Origin: JABCYV01 sp963696025
GTDB lineage: Bacteria > Acidobacteriota > Terriglobia > Terriglobales > Acidobacteriaceae
Assembly (NCBI GenBank): GCA_963696025.1
Contig: CAVOII010000006.1
Location: forward strand, 310,001 to 374,000
Length of the DNA: 64,000 nucleotides
Direction of reading: 5' to 3'
The notes under the pieces are model-generated. The model was not told where the DNA came from. It saw only the letters and a list, made by a program, of their open reading frames with translations, and searched no databases. This document shows, piece by piece, positions 55,058 to 63,388 of this stretch (position 1 is its first letter; every line of letters starts with the position of its first letter). The translations under genes were made by a program, and so were the position numbers.

Positions 55058-55966
55058 TCACGCGGCGGCCGCGGCGGGCTGCGGTTGCAGCCCGTGCAGG
55101 TAATCGACGGCTTTCTGTGCATAGGACGCAGCCTGCACGACGCAGCGCTTGTCGCTCGATAGGACCTCGATCCACGACGCGATATACGAAGCGTGATCGT
55201 CGCGAACCTCCGGCGTCAGCTCAAGGTCGGCGCACAGAAATGCGCTGCCCAGCTCGGCGACCAGCTCTTCGCGCGCATAGCCTTCATCGCCGAAAGTCTT
55301 GCGACCGAAGTCACGCTGCAGGCGGCTGTCGTGCCTGGTCCAGTGCGTGCTCTCGTGCGCGAGCGTGGCATAGAAGCTCTCGGAATCGCGGAAGGCCTCG
55401 ATCGGCGGCATCTGGATGCGGTCGGGACCGGCGGCGTAATAAGCCCGCGTGCCGCCGTAGTTGATCACGGCCTTCGTCGCGGCGAAGAATTCCTCGGCCC
55501 GCGCGATGCGCTCAACCGGCGTGAGCTTGGGCTCGACCTTCGCATGGTAGATCGCCGGCAGCCCTTCGATCTGCTCGACATTGAACACCGTATAGCCCTT
55601 GAGGAACGGGATTTCGCGCTCGACATCCTGGCCGGTACCGTCGTCGTGCTCTGTGCGCGTGATGGCGTTGGCGTAGACGACCAGGCTGCCCTTTTCACCC
55701 CTGCGGACTTGGGCACTGAGCTCCAGCGCCTGCTTGAACGTCATCCAGATCGGGCAGCTAAAACCCTGCTCCATCGCCGACGCCCAGAGCATCAAGATGT
55801 TGATGCCGGAATAGGCCTGTCCGTTGTGGCGCAGCGGCCGCGTGATCTTCCCCGCCGCGTGTTCGGCGTTCCACGGCTGTATCCACGGCCTGACGCCCTG
55901 TTCCAACGATGCGATGATCTTCGAAGTGATGCGGGTGTAAACGTCCTGTTTTTCATTGTCCGGCAT
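55058..55966 (-). CDS. ardC: ArdC-type antirestriction protein
   Basis: 302 residues from ATG 55966 (AGGAG upstream). The N-terminal ssDNA-binding domain (DVYTRITSKIIASLEQGVRP, then WIQPWN; later AYSGINILMLWASA) is followed by a zincin-type metalloprotease-like domain with HESTH in TLAHESTHWTRH (about 204) and EELVAELGSAFLC. ArdC protects incoming single-stranded conjugative DNA from host restriction. Base composition is clearly GC-richer than that of the tra genes, and codon choice looks proteobacterial, suggesting separate acquisition. Confidence 0.9.
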   Translation of the reverse strand: MPDNEKQDVYTRITSKIIASLEQGVRPWIQPWNAEHAAGKITRPLRHNGQAYSGINILMLWASAMEQGFSCPIWMTFKQALELSAQVRRGEKGSLVVYANAITRTEHDDGTGQDVEREIPFLKGYTVFNVEQIEGLPAIYHAKVEPKLTPVERIARAEEFFAATKAVINYGGTRAYYAAGPDRIQMPPIEAFRDSESFYATLAHESTHWTRHDSRLQRDFGRKTFGDEGYAREELVAELGSAFLCADLELTPEVRDDHASYIASWIEVLSSDKRCVVQAASYAQKAVDYLHGLQPQPAAAAA

Positions 55967-56380
55967 TGTCTTTCTCCTTCGTTTGTGAATTTTTCTTCGC
56001 GATGTTCCGCGACGGACCTGCGGCGTTCGGCGGCGCGGAGATGTCAAGGGCGCGCGCAGCGCGTTCATCGAGAGACCCTTGACAGCGAGCACCGCCGGGC
56101 TAAACGCCGTGAAATGGGGCAGGCGCGGACGACGGGAGAAAAATCAAGAAGGAGAGATGCCGGCATGCGCAGGACGGAACCGCGAAGATCGACGCGGGAG
56201 TGTGCGCCGTGGATAAGTGGAACCGAAGATGGCGGATTTTTGCGCGGCTGCTTCAATGGCCATCCGCATCAAAGCGTCAGCCAAAGCAGGGTTGTCGCAA
56301 AATTCTGACAGTCGATCGACCTTGCCGAATATGCAGACAAGGCAATCTTCATCTTCGCTGAAAGTGCCGGCGCGACCACG
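55967..56380. other. Gene-free stretch upstream of ardC
   Basis: About 410 bases with no supported gene. The half next to ardC is very GC-rich (runs such as GCGCGCGCAGCGCG) and should contain its promoter. The other half has short open frames that look like chance. Confidence 0.4.
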
Positions 56381-56614
56381 TCAAACTTCTATGGCGTTAA
56401 GGTCATTAGGAGTATGGAGGCAATAGCGGCAGAACAGCTGTGGAAAGATGCAAAGGGCGCGGGGACTTACAGTAGGAAGGACAAGGGCGATCACGATCAG
56501 GAGTAGCAGCACCACGATCATCATCGCCGCAATCGACACCACCAGCACCATCACCGCCGCCGGCGTGGGCAACAAGGGATCTCGCAATCGGCGCAGCCGT
56601 GCGGGGCTGCACAT
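56381..56614 (-). CDS. Possible small membrane protein
   Basis: A 77-codon frame containing a very hydrophobic stretch (VMVLVVSIAAMMIVVLLLL) after RLRRLRDPLLPTPAA. It lies downstream of hipA in the same direction. No family is recognised, the C terminus has an odd cysteine-rich composition, and no good ribosome site is visible. Treat as doubtful. Confidence 0.25.
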   Translation of the reverse strand: MCSPARLRRLRDPLLPTPAAVMVLVVSIAAMMIVVLLLLIVIALVLPTVSPRALCIFPQLFCRYCLHTPNDLNAIEV

Positions 56615-56673
56615 CCGACCGGGCGAGGGGCCGGTGACGGGCTTCGATGGCGAACGGCAGGAAAGCAGGAGGA

Positions 56674-57927
56674 CTACTTGCGCGCAGCGCGACCGATGGT
56701 TGCGGCCACAGAGAGTATCTGTTGGCCGATCGCGGTGCGCATCTTCTCCGGCAGCAGGTCTTTTTCGGCAAGCCGCTGCCATGCCGCGACAGTGCGGTCG
56801 GCGGTTTCGGTCACGATTGGCCACAGAGGGCTTGAGGGCAGGCGTGCGGTATCTGCAAAGCGGCGCACCTGGTCGGTCGTGATTTCGCTCAGGCTGCGGT
56901 TGCCGCCGAAACTCAGGGTGAGGTCATTGCGTGGAATATAAGGGAGAGTGGCAACGAAATCGTAGGCCGGCGACAACACGGGCGTGCGGGTGTCGGGATA
57001 GAGCAGCGACCAGTTCTTGAGGTGCATGTCGGCATTGCCGATCAGCACAGAAAACACGAGTCTCCGCAGGAATTCGTACGTGCCGGCTTCGCCGGTTTCC
57101 GCCCAGAGCACCGCCGCGATGTTGGCATAGCTGCGGTGACGGTATTTGTCATCGGGAAACAGACCGAACACCTGCGCGAAATCCTCCATGTGGATGGACG
57201 TGTCGTGGTCGCCGCGGTCGAAGCGCTTCACGGCGAGCGCCTTGCCTTCCATCGCGCCGGCATCGCGGGGCAAGCCCTGGATGTCACGGATGTCGATCAG
57301 CTCCGTGCGCGGGACCTCGATGCCAATGGCGCGTGCGAGCGCCATCATCGCGTATTCGTTTTCGGGCACAGAGGCAAAACGCCCCGAGGGCAGTTTGACG
57401 ATCCACGAGCCCCCCATGCCGCCGGCCGGAATCGTCAGTCCGCCCGACGCTTCCATCACAGCGGAAAACTTGAACTGCACGCCCGCCAGTGAAAATCTCA
57501 GGGCGGCTTCAGGAACGCGGTCATCATGATCAAGATCATGACCCTCGTGAGCAGCGCCTTCATGCTTCTGGTCCATGGGCGTCACCACGAGTGCGCCGGG
57601 AAGATCAGCGCCGAGGATCGCGAGGAGAAAGAATTCACGCTGCGGCTTAACGTCCGCGCGCGCGGCGAGATAATCGCGCAGATGGCCCTCGGGCAAGAGG
57701 TTGGAAAAAAACGACGGCAGACGGCCGGTGACGGCATGCGTCGGCAAGACAAGCCCGCCTTCCTGTCCCTTGAAAGAAAGGCTCAGGGTCGGTCTGTTCG
57801 GATCGTCGATATAGCCCTGCTCGAAGGAGAAAAGATGGCGGTCGCCGCCCAGGTGGTTGATGACGCCGATCTGGCGGCCGTGTAGTTTCACGGCGAGCGC
57901 GTTCAGGGTTTTGGGATCAAATTTCAT
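56674..57927 (-). CDS. hipA: HipA-type serine/threonine kinase toxin
   Basis: 417 residues from ATG 57927. The N-terminal Couple_hipA domain (LAVKLHGRQIGVINHLGGDR, then LPEGHLRDYLAARA) precedes the kinase with FSLAGVQFKFSAV, the nucleotide loop, catalytic Asp in LIGNADMHLKNWSLL (about 294) and the metal Asp in PAYDFVATLPY (about 320). HipA kinases phosphorylate targets such as aminoacyl-tRNA synthetases and slow growth. All key residues appear present. It overlaps the antitoxin gene by 11 bases. DNA is GC-rich like ardC. Confidence 0.9.
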   Translation of the reverse strand: MKFDPKTLNALAVKLHGRQIGVINHLGGDRHLFSFEQGYIDDPNRPTLSLSFKGQEGGLVLPTHAVTGRLPSFFSNLLPEGHLRDYLAARADVKPQREFFLLAILGADLPGALVVTPMDQKHEGAAHEGHDLDHDDRVPEAALRFSLAGVQFKFSAVMEASGGLTIPAGGMGGSWIVKLPSGRFASVPENEYAMMALARAIGIEVPRTELIDIRDIQGLPRDAGAMEGKALAVKRFDRGDHDTSIHMEDFAQVFGLFPDDKYRHRSYANIAAVLWAETGEAGTYEFLRRLVFSVLIGNADMHLKNWSLLYPDTRTPVLSPAYDFVATLPYIPRNDLTLSFGGNRSLSEITTDQVRRFADTARLPSSPLWPIVTETADRTVAAWQRLAEKDLLPEKMRTAIGQQILSVAATIGRAARK

Positions 57928-58288
57928 CGCGGCGCTTGTCCTTCGGTCCGGGCTCTTCGTCGTCGGTGGCGTAGAGAGCGCGCTCCTCGGCCCCGGCCGG
58001 CTGCTTCTGCGCGCGGATGAGAGACTGCACTGCCGGCACCAGTGCGCGCGGGACCAGCAGGATGTCCTGGTCAAGAACGCGGACCAGGTCGAGTAGGGTG
58101 TCGAAGCGCGGCACGATCTCTCCGGACTCGATGGCGGAGATGTGCGGCTGAGGCAGGCCGACATGGGCGCCCAGCTCTCGCTGGCCCCAGCCACGCTTAA
58201 CGCGCGCCTCCTTTATCTTTAGGCGCAGGTCTTCTGGCAGGCCTTTAGACCGGAGGGGCTTGATACGTTTATTTATATCACCCTTCAC
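57917..58288 (-). CDS. hipB: HipB-type antitoxin/repressor
   Basis: 123 residues from GTG 58288. An XRE helix-turn-helix (RLKIKEARVKRGWGQRELGA, then LPQPHISAIESGEIVPRFDT) occupies about residues 22-80. The acidic tail (ATDDEEPGPKDKRRDEI) extends beyond the usual HipB length. It overlaps hipA, as in classical hipBA operons, and should bind the repeated AT-rich sites just upstream of its own start. Confidence 0.85.
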   Translation of the reverse strand: MKGDINKRIKPLRSKGLPEDLRLKIKEARVKRGWGQRELGAHVGLPQPHISAIESGEIVPRFDTLLDLVRVLDQDILLVPRALVPAVQSLIRAQKQPAGAEERALYATDDEEPGPKDKRRDEI

Positions 58289-58292
58289 GGTT

Positions 58293-58379
58293 TATATATT
58301 ATAGCATATCAAATCCAGCCTCAAGCGATATGTTTGAGTACATCAAGATCGACGTTGTATATATTAAAACATATCAAAT
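58293..58379 (-). promoter_or_regulatory. Paired operator-like repeats upstream of hipB
   Basis: TATATATTATAGCATATC (58293 onward, then AAAT) and TATATATTAAAACATATC (58358 onward, then AAAT) are nearly identical direct repeats 65 bases apart, with a GATATGTTTGAG half-site between them (58328). The nearest copy is five bases from the hipB start. They fit autorepression by HipB. Confidence 0.6.
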
Positions 58380-58904
58380 GCCCAAAACCAAGTCCTTTAT
58401 ACCGTCCCCAGCAACTTCGACCGCACTGCGGAGCAGTTGGAGGAAATTGCGCGATTGTTTTATGTCGGCGTGACCGGAGCCAAAAGCCTGTCCATGGGAT
58501 ATACGATTCGAACGAATCCTTGCCAATCACTAAGATTCGGCAGGCCACCTAAATCAAAACACCTATTTTGGAGAAGCTAAACCTTAATATGCCAACGTTC
58601 CGCGGGGTCGATAAACAGGATGTATTAGTACTCGATCTCGAGCATTCATCCGTTCCGTGGGCATAAAGAAGGCCACGCAGCATGCTCTCCTGTTGGGAGC
58701 AGGCGCCTTTGGGCCTTCCATCCGCGGAAAGCTGCACCTGGGAATGGAAGCGAGCGCTTTTCCTAACCGGAAGTCCAGTTTGGTAGTGGGACCCGCTTTG
58801 CGCGCCGCACGAGGACAAGTCAAAGGCGGGTTCGGGACAGCAACCTCGGTAACCTAGGTCCTGCAGCTCCAGCAAAGGCACAATTTCTGTATCGAACACC
58901 TGCT
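58380..58904. other. Gene-free stretch after hip locus
   Basis: About 520 bases without a gene I can support. A 66-codon plus-strand frame at 58657-58857 (QHALLLGAGAFGPSIRGKLH) has no recognisable family or ribosome site. Composition drops from GC-rich to mixed, so the right edge of the imported DNA probably lies here. Confidence 0.4.
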
Positions 58905-59372
58905 TTGACCACACGTGCCAAGAAAGCAGCGTACATGGTTAGCTTCGTATTCATTTTCATGGGAGTTGTGACTGCCCTGGCAGTATTCGCTATCTTGGCG
59001 AAAACATGCGCGGCTGAGCCCAAACGGGCGGAAAAATGGGAAAAAGGAGAAATCATCAAGCAGCTCGTGGCACTATCTGAGCGGGAAAACTGCACTTCAA
59101 CAATCGCTTCTCTTCCCGCCAGAAGTCTCCGGCGTGCGCCTACTTCCGCCACACGGAGTGACAAGCTGAAGTGGTCCGCCCTGAGTCCCAACTCTCCTAT
59201 CCCCCTCAGACCAAACCTAATGGATGCCGAAATCGAAGAGCAAATCCGCAGGCGCGCTTATGAGTTGTATCAAGAACGTGGCGGGGTGGATGGAAACGCA
59301 ACGGATGACTGGCGGCAAGCAAAGGAGGAAGTATTGCGCTCCAAAGCTAAAACAGCCGCGACCTCATTCTAA
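58905..59372 (+). CDS. DUF2934 protein with N-terminal membrane segment
   Basis: 155 residues as an open frame. The N terminus has one membrane helix (MVSFVFIFMGVVTALAVFAI). The last 50 residues (IEEQIRRRAYELYQERGGVD, then ATDDWRQAKEEVL) are a clear DUF2934 domain, normally a stand-alone 50-90-residue acidobacterial/proteobacterial protein of unknown function. The DUF2934 part could be translated alone from ATG 59221. The Arg/Ser-rich middle does not resemble a domain, so the fusion may be accidental. Confidence 0.5.
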   Translation: MTTRAKKAAYMVSFVFIFMGVVTALAVFAILAKTCAAEPKRAEKWEKGEIIKQLVALSERENCTSTIASLPARSLRRAPTSATRSDKLKWSALSPNSPIPLRPNLMDAEIEEQIRRRAYELYQERGGVDGNATDDWRQAKEEVLRSKAKTAATSF

Positions 59373-59597
59373 CCGCTCCCCATGCTCTTCCCGGCCGCCT
59401 AGCGTGGGCGTTTTCCTTGCAAGCTCGAAAACAGTTGGCTCTACATATCACAGTGCCAAAAGCTAAAGAGACTGGTGAAAAACGTGGGCGATCGGAAAAC
59501 TTCTTGCCTGGTGAATGTGTTTTTAAATGGAGTGTTCTGATCCTCGAGCTGTCCGATTCCCCGTTCGTAGCCGTCCTTAGCCTTTGCTCATCTTTGT

Positions 59598-60943
59598 TCA
59601 CCCGGCTTGGGCTTGCAGTCTGGACGGTTGTTGTGCGAGGAAACGCACGAGCCGTTTTACGTTCTGAGCCGTGGCTGCCAACAGGAACTGCTCGCTGACA
59701 TTCCAGAGGCGCCGTAGTCGTACGCAGCCGAGCCGGATACGCTGCTTGAGTTCGGCGAACAGGGCTTCGATCTTGTAGCGGGCCCGGCGGGACCGCTCAT
59801 AAGCGGGCGTCCCTACCAACCTGCGGGCTGCTTGTCGGGCCGGTTCGTGCCAGTGCACGGAGAGTTTGCGCGAGGGCGCGGTCGTGCATCGCTTCTTCTG
59901 TGGGCATCCTTGGCAATTGGATTCCAATGCCTGATAGACATACCCTTGTGTCGTCCGAGACAAGCCTCGATAAGGCAGTAACTTTCCCTCGGGGCAGTGA
60001 AAGACGTTCAGCGCTGGATCATAGCGAAACTGGTCGCGGGTGAACCTTCCCCATATTCCCGTCATTGATCGTCGCCACCAGACAGGTGGAAGGTTCACTG
60101 GGTTGTACGCCCCGCTCCAGCAGCCAAGCTAAGAACTCTCCGCTACCATAGCCCTTGTCGGCTCCCAGACTCTCCGGCTGAATGCCGAACTTCGCAACTC
60201 CCTCTAGCATCTTTCGGGCCGCCACCGCCTCCTGATGGAACAGTGCCGGAGTGGCCTCCCAGAATCACCCGACTCGTGGTGTCGATGAGATAGTTGTCGT
60301 AGTACGCCATCATCGCCCTCCCACTACCCTTAGTTGTGTAAATCGCATCCGGATCGGTAGTCGAAACCGTCTCCGCCTCGGACACGGGGTTCACCTGCTC
60401 AAGTTCGGCCAGGTACTCTCGCACCGTCGGCGAGACCTGCGCCGCTTCCTTCAAATGCTCCCGTCGCACTCGGCTTTGGCGGCTGGCATTAGCTCCCACC
60501 ATGGTCCCATCGACCGCCAGATTCTTGCCTTCCACTAGCCCTGCCGCCAAACACCGCCGCACGATCTCCTCGAACACTTCGCGAAACACACCCGATTGGC
60601 GAAAGCGTCCGTGTCGATTCTTTGAGAACGTCGAGTGATCCGGAATCTCCTGCTCGAAATCCAGTCGGGTGAACCAACCATAGGCCAGATGCATCCTGAC
60701 TTCTTCCAGCAATCGACGCTCACTGGTAATCCCGTAGAGATAGCCCAGCAGCAGCAACCGCAGCAGCACCTCAGGATCAATCGAGGGCCGACCGGTCGCA
60801 CTGTAGAGGCCCTTCACTCTCTCCCCCACGAAGCTCAAATCGATCTGCTCATCAATGATTCGGAGCAGGTGGTCTTTGGGAATCTGGTCTTCTCAGCGGA
60901 AGTAGTAGAACAACGACTCGGTGCGCGTTTGCTGACCCATCAT
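59598..60943 (-). pseudogene. IS1182-type transposase, nonsense and frameshifts
   Basis: From MMGQQTRTESLFYYFR (60943) an in-frame TGA follows at once (about 60896). The frame continues EDQIPKDHLLRIIDEQIDLS to the DDE region (NLAVDGTMVGANAS). It then shifts near 60245 (ARKMLEGVAKFGIQPESLGA, then DKGYGSGEF) and again near 60090 (RFTRDQFRYDPALNVFHCP). The C terminus with CQGCPQKKRC and IEALFAELKQRIR is intact. Confidence 0.8.
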
Positions 60944-60998
60944 CGTCGGGATTCCTCCTGAACGCTTGCTTAGCACACATAATGGTAAACGCAACGAA

Positions 60999-61026
60999 AA
61001 AAACTCGGCTCAGTAGCCGAGTTTTT
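60999..61026. terminator. Strong bidirectional terminator-like hairpin
   Basis: AAAAACTCGGCT (60999-61010), loop CAGT, AGCCGAGTTTTT (61015-61026): a perfect 12-pair hairpin flanked by A and T runs. It lies at the end of the IS element and would shield it from outside transcription and insulate the polyketide gene beyond. Confidence 0.7.
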
Positions 61027-61275
61027 CAACAGTCTCTAAAGGTTTCAGCACAAGGCAGGTTTGTTTGGATTGCTGGCGTAATTGCGAATTTACGACAGTA
61101 ATCGGCTCCTCCGACCTCGCTACGATTCTGTTCTTTGCTCGGTGGAAGGCTGCTACCCGAAAGGAACAATACGATTCTCTGTTACGATCAACACAACCGA
61201 TTTCGTGTTTATTTGGCCGGGTCGTGCCGTGGTGTATTGCGGTAGGTAAGTGGCCAGTGCCCAGGTTTTTCCTCC

Positions 61276-62340
61276 ATGAGGATCGCAAGCGCGGCGAGCG
61301 CATTCCCGAAGCATTACTACTCCCAGAAGTTTCTTCTGGAGCGCCTCCAGGACTATTGGGGAGATCAACTGAAGAATCCTCTGTTGCTGGCACGGCTGCA
61401 CCGCAACGTGAGCGTGGATGGCCGTTACCTCGCCATCCCCACGGAGCAGTACCTCGACATCAAGACCTGGGGGGAGGCCAATGACGTCTGGATCAAGGTC
61501 GCACAAGAATTGGGGGAGCAGGCGCTCTGCCTCGCACTTCACAACGCTGGTCTGAAGCCGCACGATTTGGGAGCCTTGTTGTTCACGACAGTCACCGGAA
61601 TCGCGAGCCCGTCCATCGACGCTTTGCTGATCAATCGCATGGGACTTCCGGCGAACATTCGCCGCACTCCGATTTTTGGCCTGGGATGCGTGGCTGGAGC
61701 TGCCGGAATTGCACGCGCCGCAGATTACGTTCGCGCCTACCCTTCGCAGGCGGCGGCTCTGGTATCGGTGGAGCTCTGTTCGCTCACCCTGCAGCATGAC
61801 GATCTGTCGGTCGCGAACCTGATCTCGTCGGGACTTTTCGCCGATGGCGCTGCCGCTGTCATTGTGACAGGTGCAGAATTTGAATCCTCGGGCTCTGAGA
61901 TTTCTGGGCCTAAGATTGTCGCGACCCGGTCGGTCTTCTATCCCGGCACAGAGGAAATGATGGGCTGGAACATTTCCGAGAAAGGCTTCCGCATCGTGCT
62001 GTCGACCGAGGTTCCGAATCTGATTCGGCAAAACCTAGGGCGGGACGTGGACGCGTTTCTGGCAGACAACGGATACCGGCGAAGCGACCTTCAAAGCTGG
62101 GTTCTACACACCGGAGGACCGAAGGTGCTCGAGGCCTCGGCGACAGCACTGGGGTTGCACAATGGACAGCTGGATGCCTCCTGGGATTGCCTGCGTAAGG
62201 TAGGAAATCTTTCTTCGGCTTCAGTGCTGGTTGTGCTCGAAGACGTAATGAAGCACCGTCGTCCTGAGCCCGGCGCAATGGGTCTGCTTGCCGCCATGGG
62301 ACCCGGTTTTTGTTCCGAGCTTCTACTTCTGCAATGGTAA
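61276..62340 (+). CDS. Type III polyketide synthase (chalcone/stilbene synthase-like)
   Basis: 354 residues. The thiolase-fold catalytic triad is visible: Cys in PIFGLGCVAGAAGIARA (about 137), His in WVLHTGGPKVLEAS (about 277) and Asn in KVGNLSSASVLVVL (about 311). SVELCSLTLQ and NLISSGLFADGAAAVIV are conserved family segments. It would condense an acyl starter with malonyl-CoA, probably to an alkylresorcinol or pyrone. The facing methyltransferases suggest that the product is methylated. The promoter region is the 230 bases after the IS element. Confidence 0.9.
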   Translation: MRIASAASAFPKHYYSQKFLLERLQDYWGDQLKNPLLLARLHRNVSVDGRYLAIPTEQYLDIKTWGEANDVWIKVAQELGEQALCLALHNAGLKPHDLGALLFTTVTGIASPSIDALLINRMGLPANIRRTPIFGLGCVAGAAGIARAADYVRAYPSQAAALVSVELCSLTLQHDDLSVANLISSGLFADGAAAVIVTGAEFESSGSEISGPKIVATRSVFYPGTEEMMGWNISEKGFRIVLSTEVPNLIRQNLGRDVDAFLADNGYRRSDLQSWVLHTGGPKVLEASATALGLHNGQLDASWDCLRKVGNLSSASVLVVLEDVMKHRRPEPGAMGLLAAMGPGFCSELLLLQW

Positions 62341-62455
62341 GGTCAGGTGGTTGTTGAATTCGACGGATGTCTTCTGTGATCCGGTAGCGGCCCAGCAAGG
62401 GTGACGCGTCGAGATTGCCGACCGGGCCAAGCCGCGCACCCTGCGCACTAAAGTG

Positions 62456-63178
62456 TCATATCTCTTTTCTGCACGACACGCTATAGCGAAACGGAAAGGA
62501 CCATTCGATGCACGCCCGCTCTGCGGGGATACCGGCTTCAGCCAACAGGTGTCGCCAGTCATCTGCTACAAAGGCCCGCGCAACCGAAACGGGCCCATCG
62601 TGCCTCGCCATGCGGTTCACCGGCAGAAGTCGTGTGGCATGCTTTATAAAGAAATAAGGCAGGATGTGACGGTGCAGGTCGTTGATGAACCAGCCGTGCG
62701 CGGCATATCGGTCCATCTGGCGAATAAAACGAACCAGATCCGCGTCGCCGAGATGATGTGTGAAAGACGAACTGACGATAAAATCTGTCCGGAGCGGTTC
62801 CGCTCGAGCGAAGACGTCGGCCGTTTCAAAACGGATGGACATCTCCGGCGGCGTGGACTCCGTCGCCGATTTCGTCGACCAGGGGTTGAGATCAACTCCC
62901 GTCAGATCGAGCTTCAGGTTCTTCCCGCGTGCCCATTTCCTCAGCCGCCGCAACATGCCGCCGCCCCCGCTGCCGACGTCGAGAACCGATATCGGCCGCC
63001 CCTCCGGAAAATCCGCCAGGGCTCGCTTTAGCCAGAGCAGGGTCGGACGATAAGCGAGCGTCAAAATGTTGATCCGCTCGAGATCGTGCAGATAGTCGTC
63101 GAATTCTTCAAAGGAAACCGGGTCGGTATCCATCAGCTCGGTCGCCGTGCTGCGTCGGCTGAAATCCAGCTGGGTCAC
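62456..63178 (-). CDS. SAM-dependent methyltransferase next to type III PKS
   Basis: 240 residues from GTG 63178. A Rossmann methyltransferase with motif I VLDVGSGGGGMLRRL, acidic motif LDLTGVDLNPWS and later FIVSSSFTHHLGDADLV. Such enzymes are regular neighbours of bacterial type III PKS genes and probably methylate the polyketide. It is convergent with the PKS, with 115 bases between the stop codons, and lies downstream of the UbiE-like gene on the same strand. Confidence 0.8.
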   Translation of the reverse strand: MTQLDFSRRSTATELMDTDPVSFEEFDDYLHDLERINILTLAYRPTLLWLKRALADFPEGRPISVLDVGSGGGGMLRRLRKWARGKNLKLDLTGVDLNPWSTKSATESTPPEMSIRFETADVFARAEPLRTDFIVSSSFTHHLGDADLVRFIRQMDRYAAHGWFINDLHRHILPYFFIKHATRLLPVNRMARHDGPVSVARAFVADDWRHLLAEAGIPAERACIEWSFPFRYSVSCRKEI

Positions 63179-63388
63179 GAGTCACCTGGCCGCTGTTTCG
63201 CCGGACTGTACAAGCAGTTTCCTCGGCAAACCCGGCACCCTCCTCCACGGCACCCAGGACAGTGCCTCCGCCGTTAAGAACGTCATTCACAGGAAGGAAG
63301 CGCAGCCGAGATCGACGAAGGAACGTGGCCTGATTGCACAGATCGAAGCCGAGCACAGCGGTGGCGATACGATTCAGATAGGCATCGG
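63179..63388. other. Intergenic or remnant sequence between methyltransferases
   Basis: About 210 bases. The minus strand is open here (starting MTDAYLNRIATAVLGFDLCN) but overlaps the start of the methyltransferase gene and has no recognised family. It may be leader sequence or a remnant of a gene once between the two. Confidence 0.3.

Larger units (their letters stand above)
59467..61038 (-). mobile_element. IS1182-type element, copy 5 (divergent, dead)
   Basis: Inverted ends AGAGACTGGTGAAAAAC at 59468-59484 and GTTTTTCAACAGTCTCT at 61021-61037 enclose a broken transposase. The ends share the TTGAAAAA core but not the outer sequence of copies 1-4, so this is a different subgroup. Confidence 0.7.

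Noticed and set aside
55193..56308. A 371-codon plus-strand frame over ardC
   Set aside because: Antisense to ardC, whose metalloprotease motif and start are convincing; long antisense frames are expected in such GC-rich DNA.
61153..62031. A 292-codon minus-strand frame over the polyketide synthase
   Set aside because: Antisense to a gene with a complete catalytic triad; the translation looks like a shadow.
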